This document shows positions 51,971 to 64,000 of a stretch of DNA of 64,000 nucleotides, piece by piece; positions within the stretch are counted from its first letter, which is position 1; every line of letters starts with the position of its first letter. Location: positions 124,001 to 188,000 of the forward strand of contig NZ_CP139195.1 in assembly GCF_034057115.1 (NCBI RefSeq), written 5' to 3'. The DNA is from Pseudomonas sp. AN-1. GTDB taxonomy: Bacteria > Pseudomonadota > Gammaproteobacteria > Pseudomonadales > Pseudomonadaceae. The notes under the pieces were generated by a model, which did not search any database, had not been told where the DNA came from, and saw only the letters and a list, made by a program, of their open reading frames with translations. Position numbers and translations under genes: made by a program.

Positions 51971-53131
51971 GTTCAGCTGGCCATTCAGCACTACGCTGGC
52001 CAGCCCGCCGGCGACCAGTCCCCAGAACGCCGAACCGACACCGAGCAGGCTCAGCCCCGAGGCGGTGACCAGGAAGGTGATCAGCGCCGGCTCGCGCTGG
52101 CGCACGTCCTGCAGGGCGCCGGCCAGGCTGTTGCTCAGGGTGACCAGCAGCGCCAGCCCGGCGATGGCGAGGATCAAGGCCTGCGGGAAGGCGGCGAACA
52201 GGCTGGCCACGGTGGCGCCGAACAGGCCGATCAACAGGTAGAAACTGCCGGCACAGACCGCCGCCCAGTAGCGCCGCTGTGGTTCCTGGCCGGCCTCGGG
52301 GCCGGCGCAGATCGCCGCGGTGATCGCCGCCAGATTGATGGCGAAGCCACCGAAGGGGGCCAGCAGCAGGCTGGCCAGCCCGGTCCAGGCGATCAGCGGC
52401 GACACCGGCACCCGCTCGTAGCCCGCGGTGCGCAGCACCGCCACGCCGGGCAGGTTCTGCGAGGCCATGGTCACCACGAACAGCGGGATGCCGACGCCGA
52501 CCAGCGCCGCCCAGGAGAACTCGGGGCGCACGAACTGCGGCACCGCCACGGCCAGCTCGACCGCCTGCCAGCGCAGCAGGCCGAGCCGCCAGGCCAGGCC
52601 GATGCCGAGCAGCAGCACCAGCAGGATCGCGTAGCGCGGCAGCAGGCGCTTGCCGGCGAGGTAGGCGAGGAACAGGCTGCCGACCAGCAGTGCCTGCTGC
52701 TCGAAGGCGCCGAACAGCTCGAGACCGAAACGCAGCAGCACGCCGGCCAGCATGGCCGCCGCCAGCGCCTGGGGGATGCGCTGCATCAGCCGGGCGAACA
52801 GGCCGGTGACGCCGCTCAGGGTGATCAGCGCGGCGCTGAACAGGAAGGCGCCGACCGCCTCGCCCATGCCCAGGCCGCCCAGGCTGCCGGCGAGCAGGGC
52901 GGCGCCGGGGGTCGACCAGGCAGTGAGCACCGGCGCGCGGTAGCGCAGCGACAGGCCGATGCTGGTCAGACCGCAGCCCAGGCACAGCGCCCACAGCCAG
53001 GAGCTGACCTGGGCGGCGTCGGCGCCGGCCGCGGCGGCGGCCTGGAAGATGATCACCGCCGAGCTGGTGAAGCCGACCAGCACGGCGATCAGGCCGGCGC
53101 TGACATGGCTGGGTGCCGGTAAACGGGACAT
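51956..53131 (-). CDS. BenE-family transporter
   Basis: A 391-residue inner-membrane protein with about twelve membrane segments, of the BenE (benzoate:H+ symporter) family. The opening SHVSAGLIAVLVGFTSSAVIIFQAA and the segment VTMASQNLPGVAVLRTAGY (about residues 225-245), followed by FGGFAINLAAITAAIC, are family signatures. No benzoate catabolism gene is near, so the substrate may differ. The gene is divergent from an XRE-cupin regulator and shares its operator region. Confidence 0.9.
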   Translation of the reverse strand: MSRLPAPSHVSAGLIAVLVGFTSSAVIIFQAAAAAGADAAQVSSWLWALCLGCGLTSIGLSLRYRAPVLTAWSTPGAALLAGSLGGLGMGEAVGAFLFSAALITLSGVTGLFARLMQRIPQALAAAMLAGVLLRFGLELFGAFEQQALLVGSLFLAYLAGKRLLPRYAILLVLLLGIGLAWRLGLLRWQAVELAVAVPQFVRPEFSWAALVGVGIPLFVVTMASQNLPGVAVLRTAGYERVPVSPLIAWTGLASLLLAPFGGFAINLAAITAAICAGPEAGQEPQRRYWAAVCAGSFYLLIGLFGATVASLFAAFPQALILAIAGLALLVTLSNSLAGALQDVRQREPALITFLVTASGLSLLGVGSAFWGLVAGGLASVVLNGQLNRRVG

Positions 53132-53163
53132 GGGCGATCCTCGGACTTGAGGGATGGGCGACT

Positions 53164-53183
53164 TTGTGCGTTATTGCGCACGA
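53164..53183. promoter_or_regulatory. Operator 1 of the benE/XRE divergent promoter
   Basis: TTGTGCGTTATTGCGCACGA is a near-palindrome matching the perfect operator 37 bases away at 17 of 20 positions. It lies closer to benE, so repression of benE would act here. Confidence 0.6.
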
Positions 53184-53199
53184 TGTGGACAAGTTACCC

Positions 53200-53221
53200 C
53201 TTGTGCGCTATAGCGCACAAG
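53200..53221. promoter_or_regulatory. Operator 2: perfect 22-base palindrome before the XRE regulator
   Basis: CTTGTGCGCTATAGCGCACAAG is an exact palindrome ending 14 bases before the regulator start codon. Its size fits a dimeric XRE protein, so autoregulation is expected. Confidence 0.7.
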
Positions 53222-53235
53222 GGCGGAGGAGCGTG

Positions 53236-53823
53236 ATGACGGATATCAACCAGCGGATCGCCGCGCGGCTGCGCGCGCTGCGCCAGGCGCAGGGCTGGAG
53301 CCTGGACCGTGCGGCACAGGCCACCGGGGTGAGCAAGGCGATGCTCGGCCAGATCGAGCGCGGCGAGTCGAGCCCGACGGTGGCCACGCTGTGGAAGATC
53401 GCCGCCGGCTTCCACGTCTCGTTTTCCGGCCTGCTCGAGGAGACGCCGGCCGACGACGGTGCGCTGCTGCGCAGCAGCGTCGGTGGCGACTGGCCGACGG
53501 ATGACGGCAGCATCCAGGTGCGCACGCTGTTTCCCTTCGATCCGGCGCTGGGCAGCGAGTTTCTGGTCGTCGAGCTGCAGCCGGGCGCCTGCCACCAGTC
53601 GGTGCCGCATGCCGCCGGAGTCACCGAGCATGTGATCCCGCTCAATGGCACGCTGGAGATCTGCGTCGACGGCATCTGGCAGAGCGTCGCCTGCGGCGAG
53701 GGCCTGCGCTTCGCCGCCGACCGGCCGCATACCTATCGCAACGGCGGCAGCGCACCGCTGCTGTTCCACAACCTGATCCATTACCGGGCGGCGCCTTGTG
53801 AGCCCGGCGCCGGCGCCTTATAA
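53236..53823 (+). CDS. XRE-family regulator with C-terminal cupin domain
   Basis: A 195-residue regulator. The N-terminal helix-turn-helix (residues about 8-62) reads RLRALRQAQGWSLDRAAQATGVSKAMLGQIERGESSPTV. The C-terminal cupin (about 100-188) has ELQPGACHQSVPHAAGVTEHV and would bind a small ligand. It is divergent from benE with two palindromic operators between them, so it probably controls that transporter and itself. Confidence 0.9.
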   Translation: MTDINQRIAARLRALRQAQGWSLDRAAQATGVSKAMLGQIERGESSPTVATLWKIAAGFHVSFSGLLEETPADDGALLRSSVGGDWPTDDGSIQVRTLFPFDPALGSEFLVVELQPGACHQSVPHAAGVTEHVIPLNGTLEICVDGIWQSVACGEGLRFAADRPHTYRNGGSAPLLFHNLIHYRAAPCEPGAGAL

Positions 53824-53851
53824 AGCGTCTTTCCTCGAATGGATGGCGATC

Positions 53852-54658
53852 ATGCTGCGACTCTCCGCGCTCTACCGTTTCCCGGTCAAATCCCTCGGCG
53901 GCGAGCTGCTGCAGCGTGCCGAGGTCGACGATCTCGGCCTGGCCGGCGACCGCCGCTGGATGGTGGTGGACAGCGCGAGCGGCCGCTTCCTGACCCAGCG
54001 CCAGCTCCCCGGTATGGCGCGGATCGGCGCGCGCTGGCGGGATGGCGAGACCCTGGAGCTGAGCGCCCCGGAGCGGGCGCCGCTGCTGGTGACGGTGCCG
54101 CTGGCCGACCTGGCGCTGCGCGGGGTGACGGTGTGGCGCGACAGCCTCGAGGCGCCGGATGCCGGCGACGCGGCGGCGGCCTGGCTGAGCGCCTGCCTCG
54201 GCCAGGACTGCCGGCTGGTGCATGTGCCGGCCAGCCGCGCCCGCCAGGTGGACACCGCCTATGCGCAGGTCGGCGACAAGGTGGGCTTCGCCGACGGTTT
54301 CCCGCTGCTGCTGATCGGCCAGGGCTCGCTGGACGACCTGTCGGCGCGGGTCGGCCGGCCGCTGGAGATGCTGCGCTTCCGCCCCAACCTGGTGATCGAG
54401 GGCGCCGCGCCCTACGCCGAGGACGGCTGGGGGCGCCTGCGCATCGGCGCCGTGGAGTTCGAGCGGGTCAAGCCGTGTTCGCGCTGCGCCATCCCCACCC
54501 TCGATCCGCACAGCGGCGAGCGCTCGGACGACGGCGAGCCGCTGCGCACCCTGGCCAGCTACCGGCGCGACGCCGACGGCGTGTACTTCGGCCAGAACCT
54601 GATCCAGCGCGGCACCGGCGTGCTGGAGGTGGGCATGCCGGTGACCCTGCTGGATTGA
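53852..54658 (+). CDS. MOSC-domain protein (YcbX-like)
   Basis: A 268-residue protein with an N-terminal MOSC_N beta-barrel (LSALYRFPVKSLGG..., residues 3-120) and a C-terminal MOSC domain (about 125-268). The conserved cysteine sits in KPCSRCAIPTLDP (about residues 207-219) and is the likely molybdenum or sulfur-carrier ligand. E. coli YcbX uses a molybdenum cofactor to reduce N-hydroxylated bases. No ferredoxin domain is fused here. It starts 28 bases after the XRE gene. Confidence 0.9.
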   Translation: MLRLSALYRFPVKSLGGELLQRAEVDDLGLAGDRRWMVVDSASGRFLTQRQLPGMARIGARWRDGETLELSAPERAPLLVTVPLADLALRGVTVWRDSLEAPDAGDAAAAWLSACLGQDCRLVHVPASRARQVDTAYAQVGDKVGFADGFPLLLIGQGSLDDLSARVGRPLEMLRFRPNLVIEGAAPYAEDGWGRLRIGAVEFERVKPCSRCAIPTLDPHSGERSDDGEPLRTLASYRRDADGVYFGQNLIQRGTGVLEVGMPVTLLD

Positions 54659-54665
54659 GGGTGGC

Positions 54666-54728
54666 CCTGTAGGGGCGAATTCATTCGCCTGACAGAGCCG
54701 CGCAGGCGAATGAATTCGCCCCTACAGG
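54666..54728. repeat. REP-like inverted repeat with 26-base perfect arms
   Basis: Arms of 26 bases (54666-54691 and 54703-54728) are exact reverse complements around an 11-base loop. The arm contains GTAGGGGCGAATTCATTCGCC, a repeat of Pseudomonas intergenic regions. It lies between the convergent MOSC and slt genes and may double as a transcription stop. Confidence 0.85.
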
Positions 54729-54756
54729 CTTTGCATCGACGGACGACGTTTGGGGT

Positions 54757-56688
54757 TTACTGCGGCCCCAGCTCGCGCTCGTGCCATTCCACCAGCTTCT
54801 GCGGAGCGCCGAGCTTCTCGCCGTAGATCACCGAGTAGGACAGCACGTTCTGCACGTACTGGCGGGTCTCGTCGAAGGGGATGGTCTCGATCCAGATGTC
54901 GAACGGCATCCTCTCGTTGCCGCTCAGCCACTGGCGCACCCGGCCCGGGCCGGCGTTGTAGGCGGCCGAGGCGAGGATGCGGTTGCCGCCGAACTGGCCG
55001 TAGACCTGGCTGAGGTAGGCGGCGCCGAGCTGGATGTTGACGTCGGGGTTGAGCGCCTGCTGCGGCGAGCGCAGCGGGATGCCGAAGCGTCGCGCGGTTT
55101 CCTTGGCGGTGGCCGGCATCAGCTGCATCAGGCCCATGGCGCCCACGTGGGAGCGGGCGTCGGCCATGAAGCCGCTTTCCTGGCGGGTGATGGCGAACAC
55201 CCAGCTCGAATGCAGGCCGCGGCTGCGCGCCTCGCGGGTCAGGGTGCCCTGGTGGGCCATGGGGAAGCGCACGTCGAGGTCGTCCCAGTACTGCGCCATG
55301 CTGATCGAGCGGATCGCCGGGAAGTACCACTCCATCTCGTAGCCGAGGCGCGCCTGCGCCACCAGCTCCTCGCGGCTGAACAGGCGGGCGACGTGGTACC
55401 ACTCGCGGCGACCGTCGCCGATCTGCCCGCGGGCATGGAACTCGAGGGCGCGACGGATGCCGGCGGTGTTGCGCACCTTCTGCATCACCCTGGGGTCGAT
55501 GGCCATCGGCTTGTGGTTGAGCTGGTAGGGCGCGTTGATCCGGTCGGCGGAGAGGAAGCCGTAGAAGTCGCGCTCGCCGGCCACCGGCAGGTACAGGCGG
55601 ATCGGGTCCTTGCTGTTGGGCTGGGCCAGCTGCAGGCTGCGCGCCTGCCAGTAGCGCCAGCGGCTGGTGCCGGCCAGATCGCCGGGCATCTGTCGGGTCA
55701 GCTGGTGGGCGTCGGCCCAGCGGCCGAGGCGCAGCAGCAGGCGGGCGCGCCATTCGCTGACGGTGTCGTCGCGCAGTTCGGGGTCGTACTGGCTCATCAC
55801 CCGCAACGCGCGCGAATCGAAGCGCCGCGCCAGAGTCAGGCCGATCTCGCGGGCGATGGCCACCTTCTCCTCGCTGGAGAACGGCAGCTGGCGGCTGTAG
55901 TCCTCGAGCAGGGCCAGCGCCTGCTCCGGGTTCTGCCGCGCCAGCCGGCGCAGGCCGAGGCCGACCGCGTCGGCGGTATGGCGGTCGTTGCCGGCGAAGC
56001 GCTGGCGCTGCGCCAGCAACTCGGGCTTCTGCGCCACGTCGATCAGCAGTTGGCCCTGGGCGGCGAGGCTGCCGAGGGTCTTCTGCAGGTGGCCGGCCAG
56101 GCCGTAGTTGCGCTCCTGGGCGGCCAGCTTCAGGCGCTGCCAGCGCAGTTCCTCGGTCAGTCCCCCCTGGGCGCGCCACAGGTCGAACAGGCGGTCGCAG
56201 GTGTTGGGCTGCGACTTGCCGACCAGCCACAGGCGCCTGGCGACGATGGCGCCATCGGCCGCCTTGCCGTGGCGGAACAGGTACTCGCCCATCAGGCAGT
56301 CCAGCTCGGCGAGCTCCAGCGCCGGCGAGTAATGCTTGATGAAGGTCTGCCATTCGCCACGCTCGGCCAGCCAGCGCAGCCAGCGCAGCTTCATCCAGCC
56401 GATCTGCGGCAGGTCGCCGTGCTCGGCGAGGAAGGTCTCGAACTCGCGGTTGCTGGCGCTCTTCAGGCGCAGGGTCAGCTCGTCGTAGGCCAGGTGCGGT
56501 TCCAGCGGGTAGTCCCGCAGGGCCTGGCGGTAGCGCAGGTAGGGACCCGGATCGTTCTTGTCCAGCGCGCGCTTGGCCTCGTCGTACATGGCGCGCTGCT
56601 GCGCGAGGGACGCGGCGTGGGCGAAGGAGGGGGGCAGGCCGAGACTGGCCAGCAGGCAGACGAGCAGGACGAACGGGCGGGCGCGCAT
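54757..56688 (-). CDS. slt: Soluble lytic murein transglycosylase Slt
   Basis: A 643-residue periplasmic enzyme that cuts glycan strands and forms 1,6-anhydro ends. A signal peptide (MRARPFVLLVCLLASLGL to about SFAHA) precedes the long alpha-superhelical ring domain (to about residue 460) and the C-terminal lysozyme-like domain with SSWVFAITRQESGF (catalytic glutamate about residue 493), GAMGLMQLMPATA and ILASAAYNAGPGR. The start is MRARP at 56688. It is divergent from uup. Confidence 0.94.
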   Translation of the reverse strand: MRARPFVLLVCLLASLGLPPSFAHAASLAQQRAMYDEAKRALDKNDPGPYLRYRQALRDYPLEPHLAYDELTLRLKSASNREFETFLAEHGDLPQIGWMKLRWLRWLAERGEWQTFIKHYSPALELAELDCLMGEYLFRHGKAADGAIVARRLWLVGKSQPNTCDRLFDLWRAQGGLTEELRWQRLKLAAQERNYGLAGHLQKTLGSLAAQGQLLIDVAQKPELLAQRQRFAGNDRHTADAVGLGLRRLARQNPEQALALLEDYSRQLPFSSEEKVAIAREIGLTLARRFDSRALRVMSQYDPELRDDTVSEWRARLLLRLGRWADAHQLTRQMPGDLAGTSRWRYWQARSLQLAQPNSKDPIRLYLPVAGERDFYGFLSADRINAPYQLNHKPMAIDPRVMQKVRNTAGIRRALEFHARGQIGDGRREWYHVARLFSREELVAQARLGYEMEWYFPAIRSISMAQYWDDLDVRFPMAHQGTLTREARSRGLHSSWVFAITRQESGFMADARSHVGAMGLMQLMPATAKETARRFGIPLRSPQQALNPDVNIQLGAAYLSQVYGQFGGNRILASAAYNAGPGRVRQWLSGNERMPFDIWIETIPFDETRQYVQNVLSYSVIYGEKLGAPQKLVEWHERELGPQ

Positions 56689-56885
56689 GGCAAATCCGGT
56701 ACTTCGGGCAGGATGGGGCGATGGGGACAAGCTTAGCGCGGCCCGGCCGGCACTCCTAGCGCCGGCCGGGCGGAAACACGCTGTGGGGGGAATTCCCCGG
56801 GCCGTGTAGGAAAAACACCATGCCCCGTGTGGGCAAAGGGCGAGTAGGAGTAGAATGCGCGGCCATTCCTGTGGAGGCTGTGCCC

Positions 56886-58793
<1,908 letters not shown>

Positions 58794-58822
58794 TGTACCT
58801 GGCAACGGACACGGAGTAGGGA

Positions 58823-59515
58823 ATGACCATCGAGTACAGGATTACCCTGGACGACAATCACGAGTTCAACTACCGGGTTGAACTCGATCGCAGCTACGAC
58901 CCGGCGCAGGTGGCCGAGGCGCCGCGCTGGACACGGCTGGATCACGAGAAGTGCAGCAACTGCCCGCTCAACGAGGTGCTCCACACCTACTGTCCGGCGG
59001 CGGTCGACCTGCATCGCGTGATCGAGGACTTCCGTGGCCTGCCGGCGTTCAAGAAGGCTCAGGTGCGGGTGATCACCACCGAGCGGGAGTACTGCAAGGA
59101 AGTCAGCCTGGAAGGGGCGCTGCGTTCGCTGCTCGGCGTGCTGATGGCCACCAGCGCCTGCCCGATGCTCTGCCGCCTCAAGCCCATGGCCCAGCAGCAT
59201 CTGCCGTTCGCCAGCAACCAGGAATTCATCCTGCGCACCGTGTCGCTGTACCTGATGCGCCAGTACTACAACATGCGCGAAGGGCGGCATGCCGACTGGG
59301 AACTCAAGGGGTTGATCCGCCATTACCAGCAACTGCAGCTGGTCAATCAGGCCTTCTGGCAGCGCATCCACGACACCTGCGAGGGCGACTCCAACCTCAA
59401 GGCCTTCCTCAGCTTCTTCTCCATGTCCTCCAGCGTGTCCTATTCGCTGGAAGCCCAGCTCAGCAAGATCCGTCCGCTGGTGATGAACGGCGGCGCCGAC
59501 CTGGGGCTGTTCTGA
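58823..59515 (+). CDS. Conserved protein of unknown function (possibly DUF6901)
   Basis: A 230-residue protein with no signal peptide. Notable parts are HEKCSNCPLN (about residues 41-50), further cysteines in HTYCPA and SACPMLCRLKPMAQQHLPF, and a helical C-terminal half with LYLMRQYYNMREG. The cysteines may bind metal. I believe this is the family called DUF6901, but the name is from memory. It follows uup by 29 bases and may be co-transcribed. Confidence 0.7.
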   Translation: MTIEYRITLDDNHEFNYRVELDRSYDPAQVAEAPRWTRLDHEKCSNCPLNEVLHTYCPAAVDLHRVIEDFRGLPAFKKAQVRVITTEREYCKEVSLEGALRSLLGVLMATSACPMLCRLKPMAQQHLPFASNQEFILRTVSLYLMRQYYNMREGRHADWELKGLIRHYQQLQLVNQAFWQRIHDTCEGDSNLKAFLSFFSMSSSVSYSLEAQLSKIRPLVMNGGADLGLF

Positions 59516-59524
59516 TCGACCGGC

Positions 59525-59551
59525 TCGCGCCGGGTGCAAGGCCCGGCGCGA
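59525..59551. terminator. Hairpin between convergent genes
   Basis: TCGCGCCGGG and CCCGGCGCGA form a perfect 10-base stem with a 7-base loop in the short gap between the gene ending at 59515 and the universal stress gene ending at 59567. There is no T tract. Confidence 0.5.
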
Positions 59552-59566
59552 CGCTGATCGTCCTGC

Positions 59567-60004
59567 TCACGCCTTCTTCAGGTGCACCGCCAGCACGTCG
59601 CAGGGCGCGCCGTGCAGCACGTCGTTGGAGGTGGAGCCGAGCAGCAGGGCCAGGCCGTGGCGGCCGTGGCTGCCGACCACGATCAGGTCGCAGCCCTGCT
59701 CGCTGGCCAGACGGTGGATCTCCTGGCGCGGCTGGCCGAAGGCCAGGTGGCTGTTGTCCTTGGTCAGTTCCGGGTGGCTGGCGGAGAAGGATTCCAGCTG
59801 CTTGCGCGCCTGATCGATCTGCTGCTCCTGCAGCGCCGAGAGATCCATCGGCACGTCGCCGCCGAAGGCCATGGACATGGGCTCGACCACGTGGACCAGC
59901 GACAGGCGCGAATTGCAGCACTTGGCCAGTTCGACGGCGCGCTCGATCACGGTATGGCAATCGTCGGTCATGTCGACAGCAACCAGCAGGTGTTGGTAAT
60001 TCAT
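59567..60004 (-). CDS. Universal stress protein (UspA family)
   Basis: A 145-residue single-domain Usp. LLVAVDMTDDC opens the fold, and the nucleotide-binding loop DLIVVGSHGRHGLALLLGSTSNDVLHGAPCDVLAV (about residues 105-140) has the ATP-type G-2x-G-9x-GS pattern. In Pseudomonas such genes are often Anr-controlled, but no Anr box was found upstream. Confidence 0.92.
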   Translation of the reverse strand: MNYQHLLVAVDMTDDCHTVIERAVELAKCCNSRLSLVHVVEPMSMAFGGDVPMDLSALQEQQIDQARKQLESFSASHPELTKDNSHLAFGQPRQEIHRLASEQGCDLIVVGSHGRHGLALLLGSTSNDVLHGAPCDVLAVHLKKA

Positions 60005-60310
60005 TTCGGTTCTCCGTGCAGGGAATGCATCCAGTATGGCTCAGGCGCCGCTTGCGGCCAGCCTGCATGCCCATCATGCAGCAACTCCGCGCTGCGGTCA
60101 TGACATCCGTCAGTTCCGCCCGTTTCACGTTCCGCCCGGGCCTGCCCAAGGCCGATTGACAAGGCTGGCGAATTCTTCGAGGGTGTGGTCAGGGATCGAA
60201 CGCCTGTATGAACGCCGGCGCGGGGCCGGCGGCTATCCTTGCTGGAGGCCGCCGGGCTGCCGGCCAGAAAGCGGCGCTGGCTCAAGCTTCCATCGCATGG
60301 AGATCGGACG
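60005..60310. other. Intergenic region between the stress protein gene and fadB
   Basis: This 306-base region holds the divergent promoters of usp and fadBA. A perfect TTGACA is at 60156-60161, but no good -10 follows at the right distance. I could not find a PsrA-type palindrome by eye. No gene is apparent. Confidence 0.5.
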
Positions 60311-63660
<3,350 letters not shown>

Positions 63661-63673
63661 TCCCCATGGGAAG

Positions 63674-63711
63674 GAAGGCCGGGGCCATCATGCTTCGGCC
63701 TTCGGTTTTTT
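63674..63711 (+). terminator. Rho-independent terminator of fadBA
   Basis: GAAGGCCG and CGGCCTTC form an 8-base stem with a 14-base loop, followed by GG and six T, starting 14 bases after the fadA stop. Confidence 0.85.
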
Positions 63712-63736
63712 CGGCCGTGCCATCGACGAGGCGAAC

Positions 63737-64000
63737 ATGACGCTGCAAACCGGACTTTACCGTCACTACAAGGGCAACCCGTACCGTGTGCTGGGGGTGG
63801 CCCGCCACTCGGAGACCGAGGAGGAGCTGGTGATCTACCAGGCGCTGTACGGCGATTTCGGCCTGTGGGTCAGGCCGCTGGCGATGTTCGTCGAGAGCGT
63901 GGAGGTGGACGGCGAGTGCCGGCCGCGTTTTGCCCTGGAGCGCGGTGAAAGCGTGGAATTTCGCTACGCTGAGGACGACCGGGTCCCGCCGCGCGCTTGA
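63737..64000 (+). CDS. DUF1653 protein
   Basis: An 87-residue protein ending exactly at the last base of the window with TGA. It has the DUF1653 pattern GLYRHYKGNPYRVLGVARHSETEEELVIYQALYGDFGLWVRPLAMF, with YRHYKG and YQ.LYG as conserved elements. The family is a small beta-barrel of unknown role, common beside unrelated genes. Confidence 0.88.
   Translation: MTLQTGLYRHYKGNPYRVLGVARHSETEEELVIYQALYGDFGLWVRPLAMFVESVEVDGECRPRFALERGESVEFRYAEDDRVPPRA

Noticed and set aside
60156-60161. TTGACA as -35 of fadBA
   Set aside because: No acceptable -10 at 16-18 bases; reported only as a note in the intergenic entry.

Overview
This window is GC-rich chromosomal DNA from a Pseudomonas-type gammaproteobacterium. 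The evidence is the gene content and several gene neighbourhoods that I recall from Pseudomonas: a UPF0149 gene next to recQ, tRNA-Asn next to an aromatic aminotransferase and uvrB, slt-uup-(unknown)-usp-fadBA, recCBD, and a pilY1/minor-pilin operon. I see no phage, transposase, integrase or CRISPR array. Most of the window is dense core genome on both strands with small accessory islands.

Layout. 1-3755: the 5' part of a large secreted multicopper oxidase on the minus strand, with a sigma-54-type promoter and an upstream palindrome. 3800-9349: a YbaN-like membrane protein, a UPF0149 protein, recQ, a MarR regulator with an MFS drug transporter behind a SlyA-type operator, and a SelW-like redox protein. 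9582-13491: two closely related GT4 glycosyltransferases, an EamA transporter, and a PlcP-like phosphoesterase behind a strong Pho box. This looks like a phosphate-starvation membrane lipid remodelling locus. 13482-19997: SprT, a Yip1 protein, a J-domain protein, ttcA, a 3-methyladenine glycosylase-like protein, two NlpC/P60 lipoproteins, a zinc-ribbon protein and a phosphoribosyltransferase. 20010-22542: a TRIC/glycine-transporter gene under a tandem glycine riboswitch, and a purine salvage pair. 22603-25164: two divergent L,D-transpeptidase-type genes. 25267-31630: the type IV pilus tip operon pilE-pilV-pilW-pilX-pilY1-fimT/U. 32169-41376: recC-recB-recD.

42493-48274 is the most unusual part: a tight four-gene operon encoding a zinc-ribbon (TackOD1-like) protein with a degenerate GGDEF-like end, a membrane GT2 polysaccharide synthase, a TolC-like outer-membrane protein fused to a TIM-barrel-like domain, and a HlyD-like adaptor. 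No ABC, MFS or RND pump is encoded with it. The simplest reading is a synthase-dependent polysaccharide export machine in which the GT2 enzyme takes the place of the pump. The operon ends against tRNA-Asn, an aromatic aminotransferase and uvrB, the place where P. aeruginosa carries one end of its O-antigen locus.

51956-64000: a BenE transporter and a divergent XRE-cupin regulator sharing two operator palindromes, a MOSC protein, slt, uup, an unknown protein, a universal stress protein, the fatty acid beta-oxidation pair fadBA, and a DUF1653 protein. Two long inverted repeats of the Pseudomonas REP-like kind lie near 51950 and 54700.
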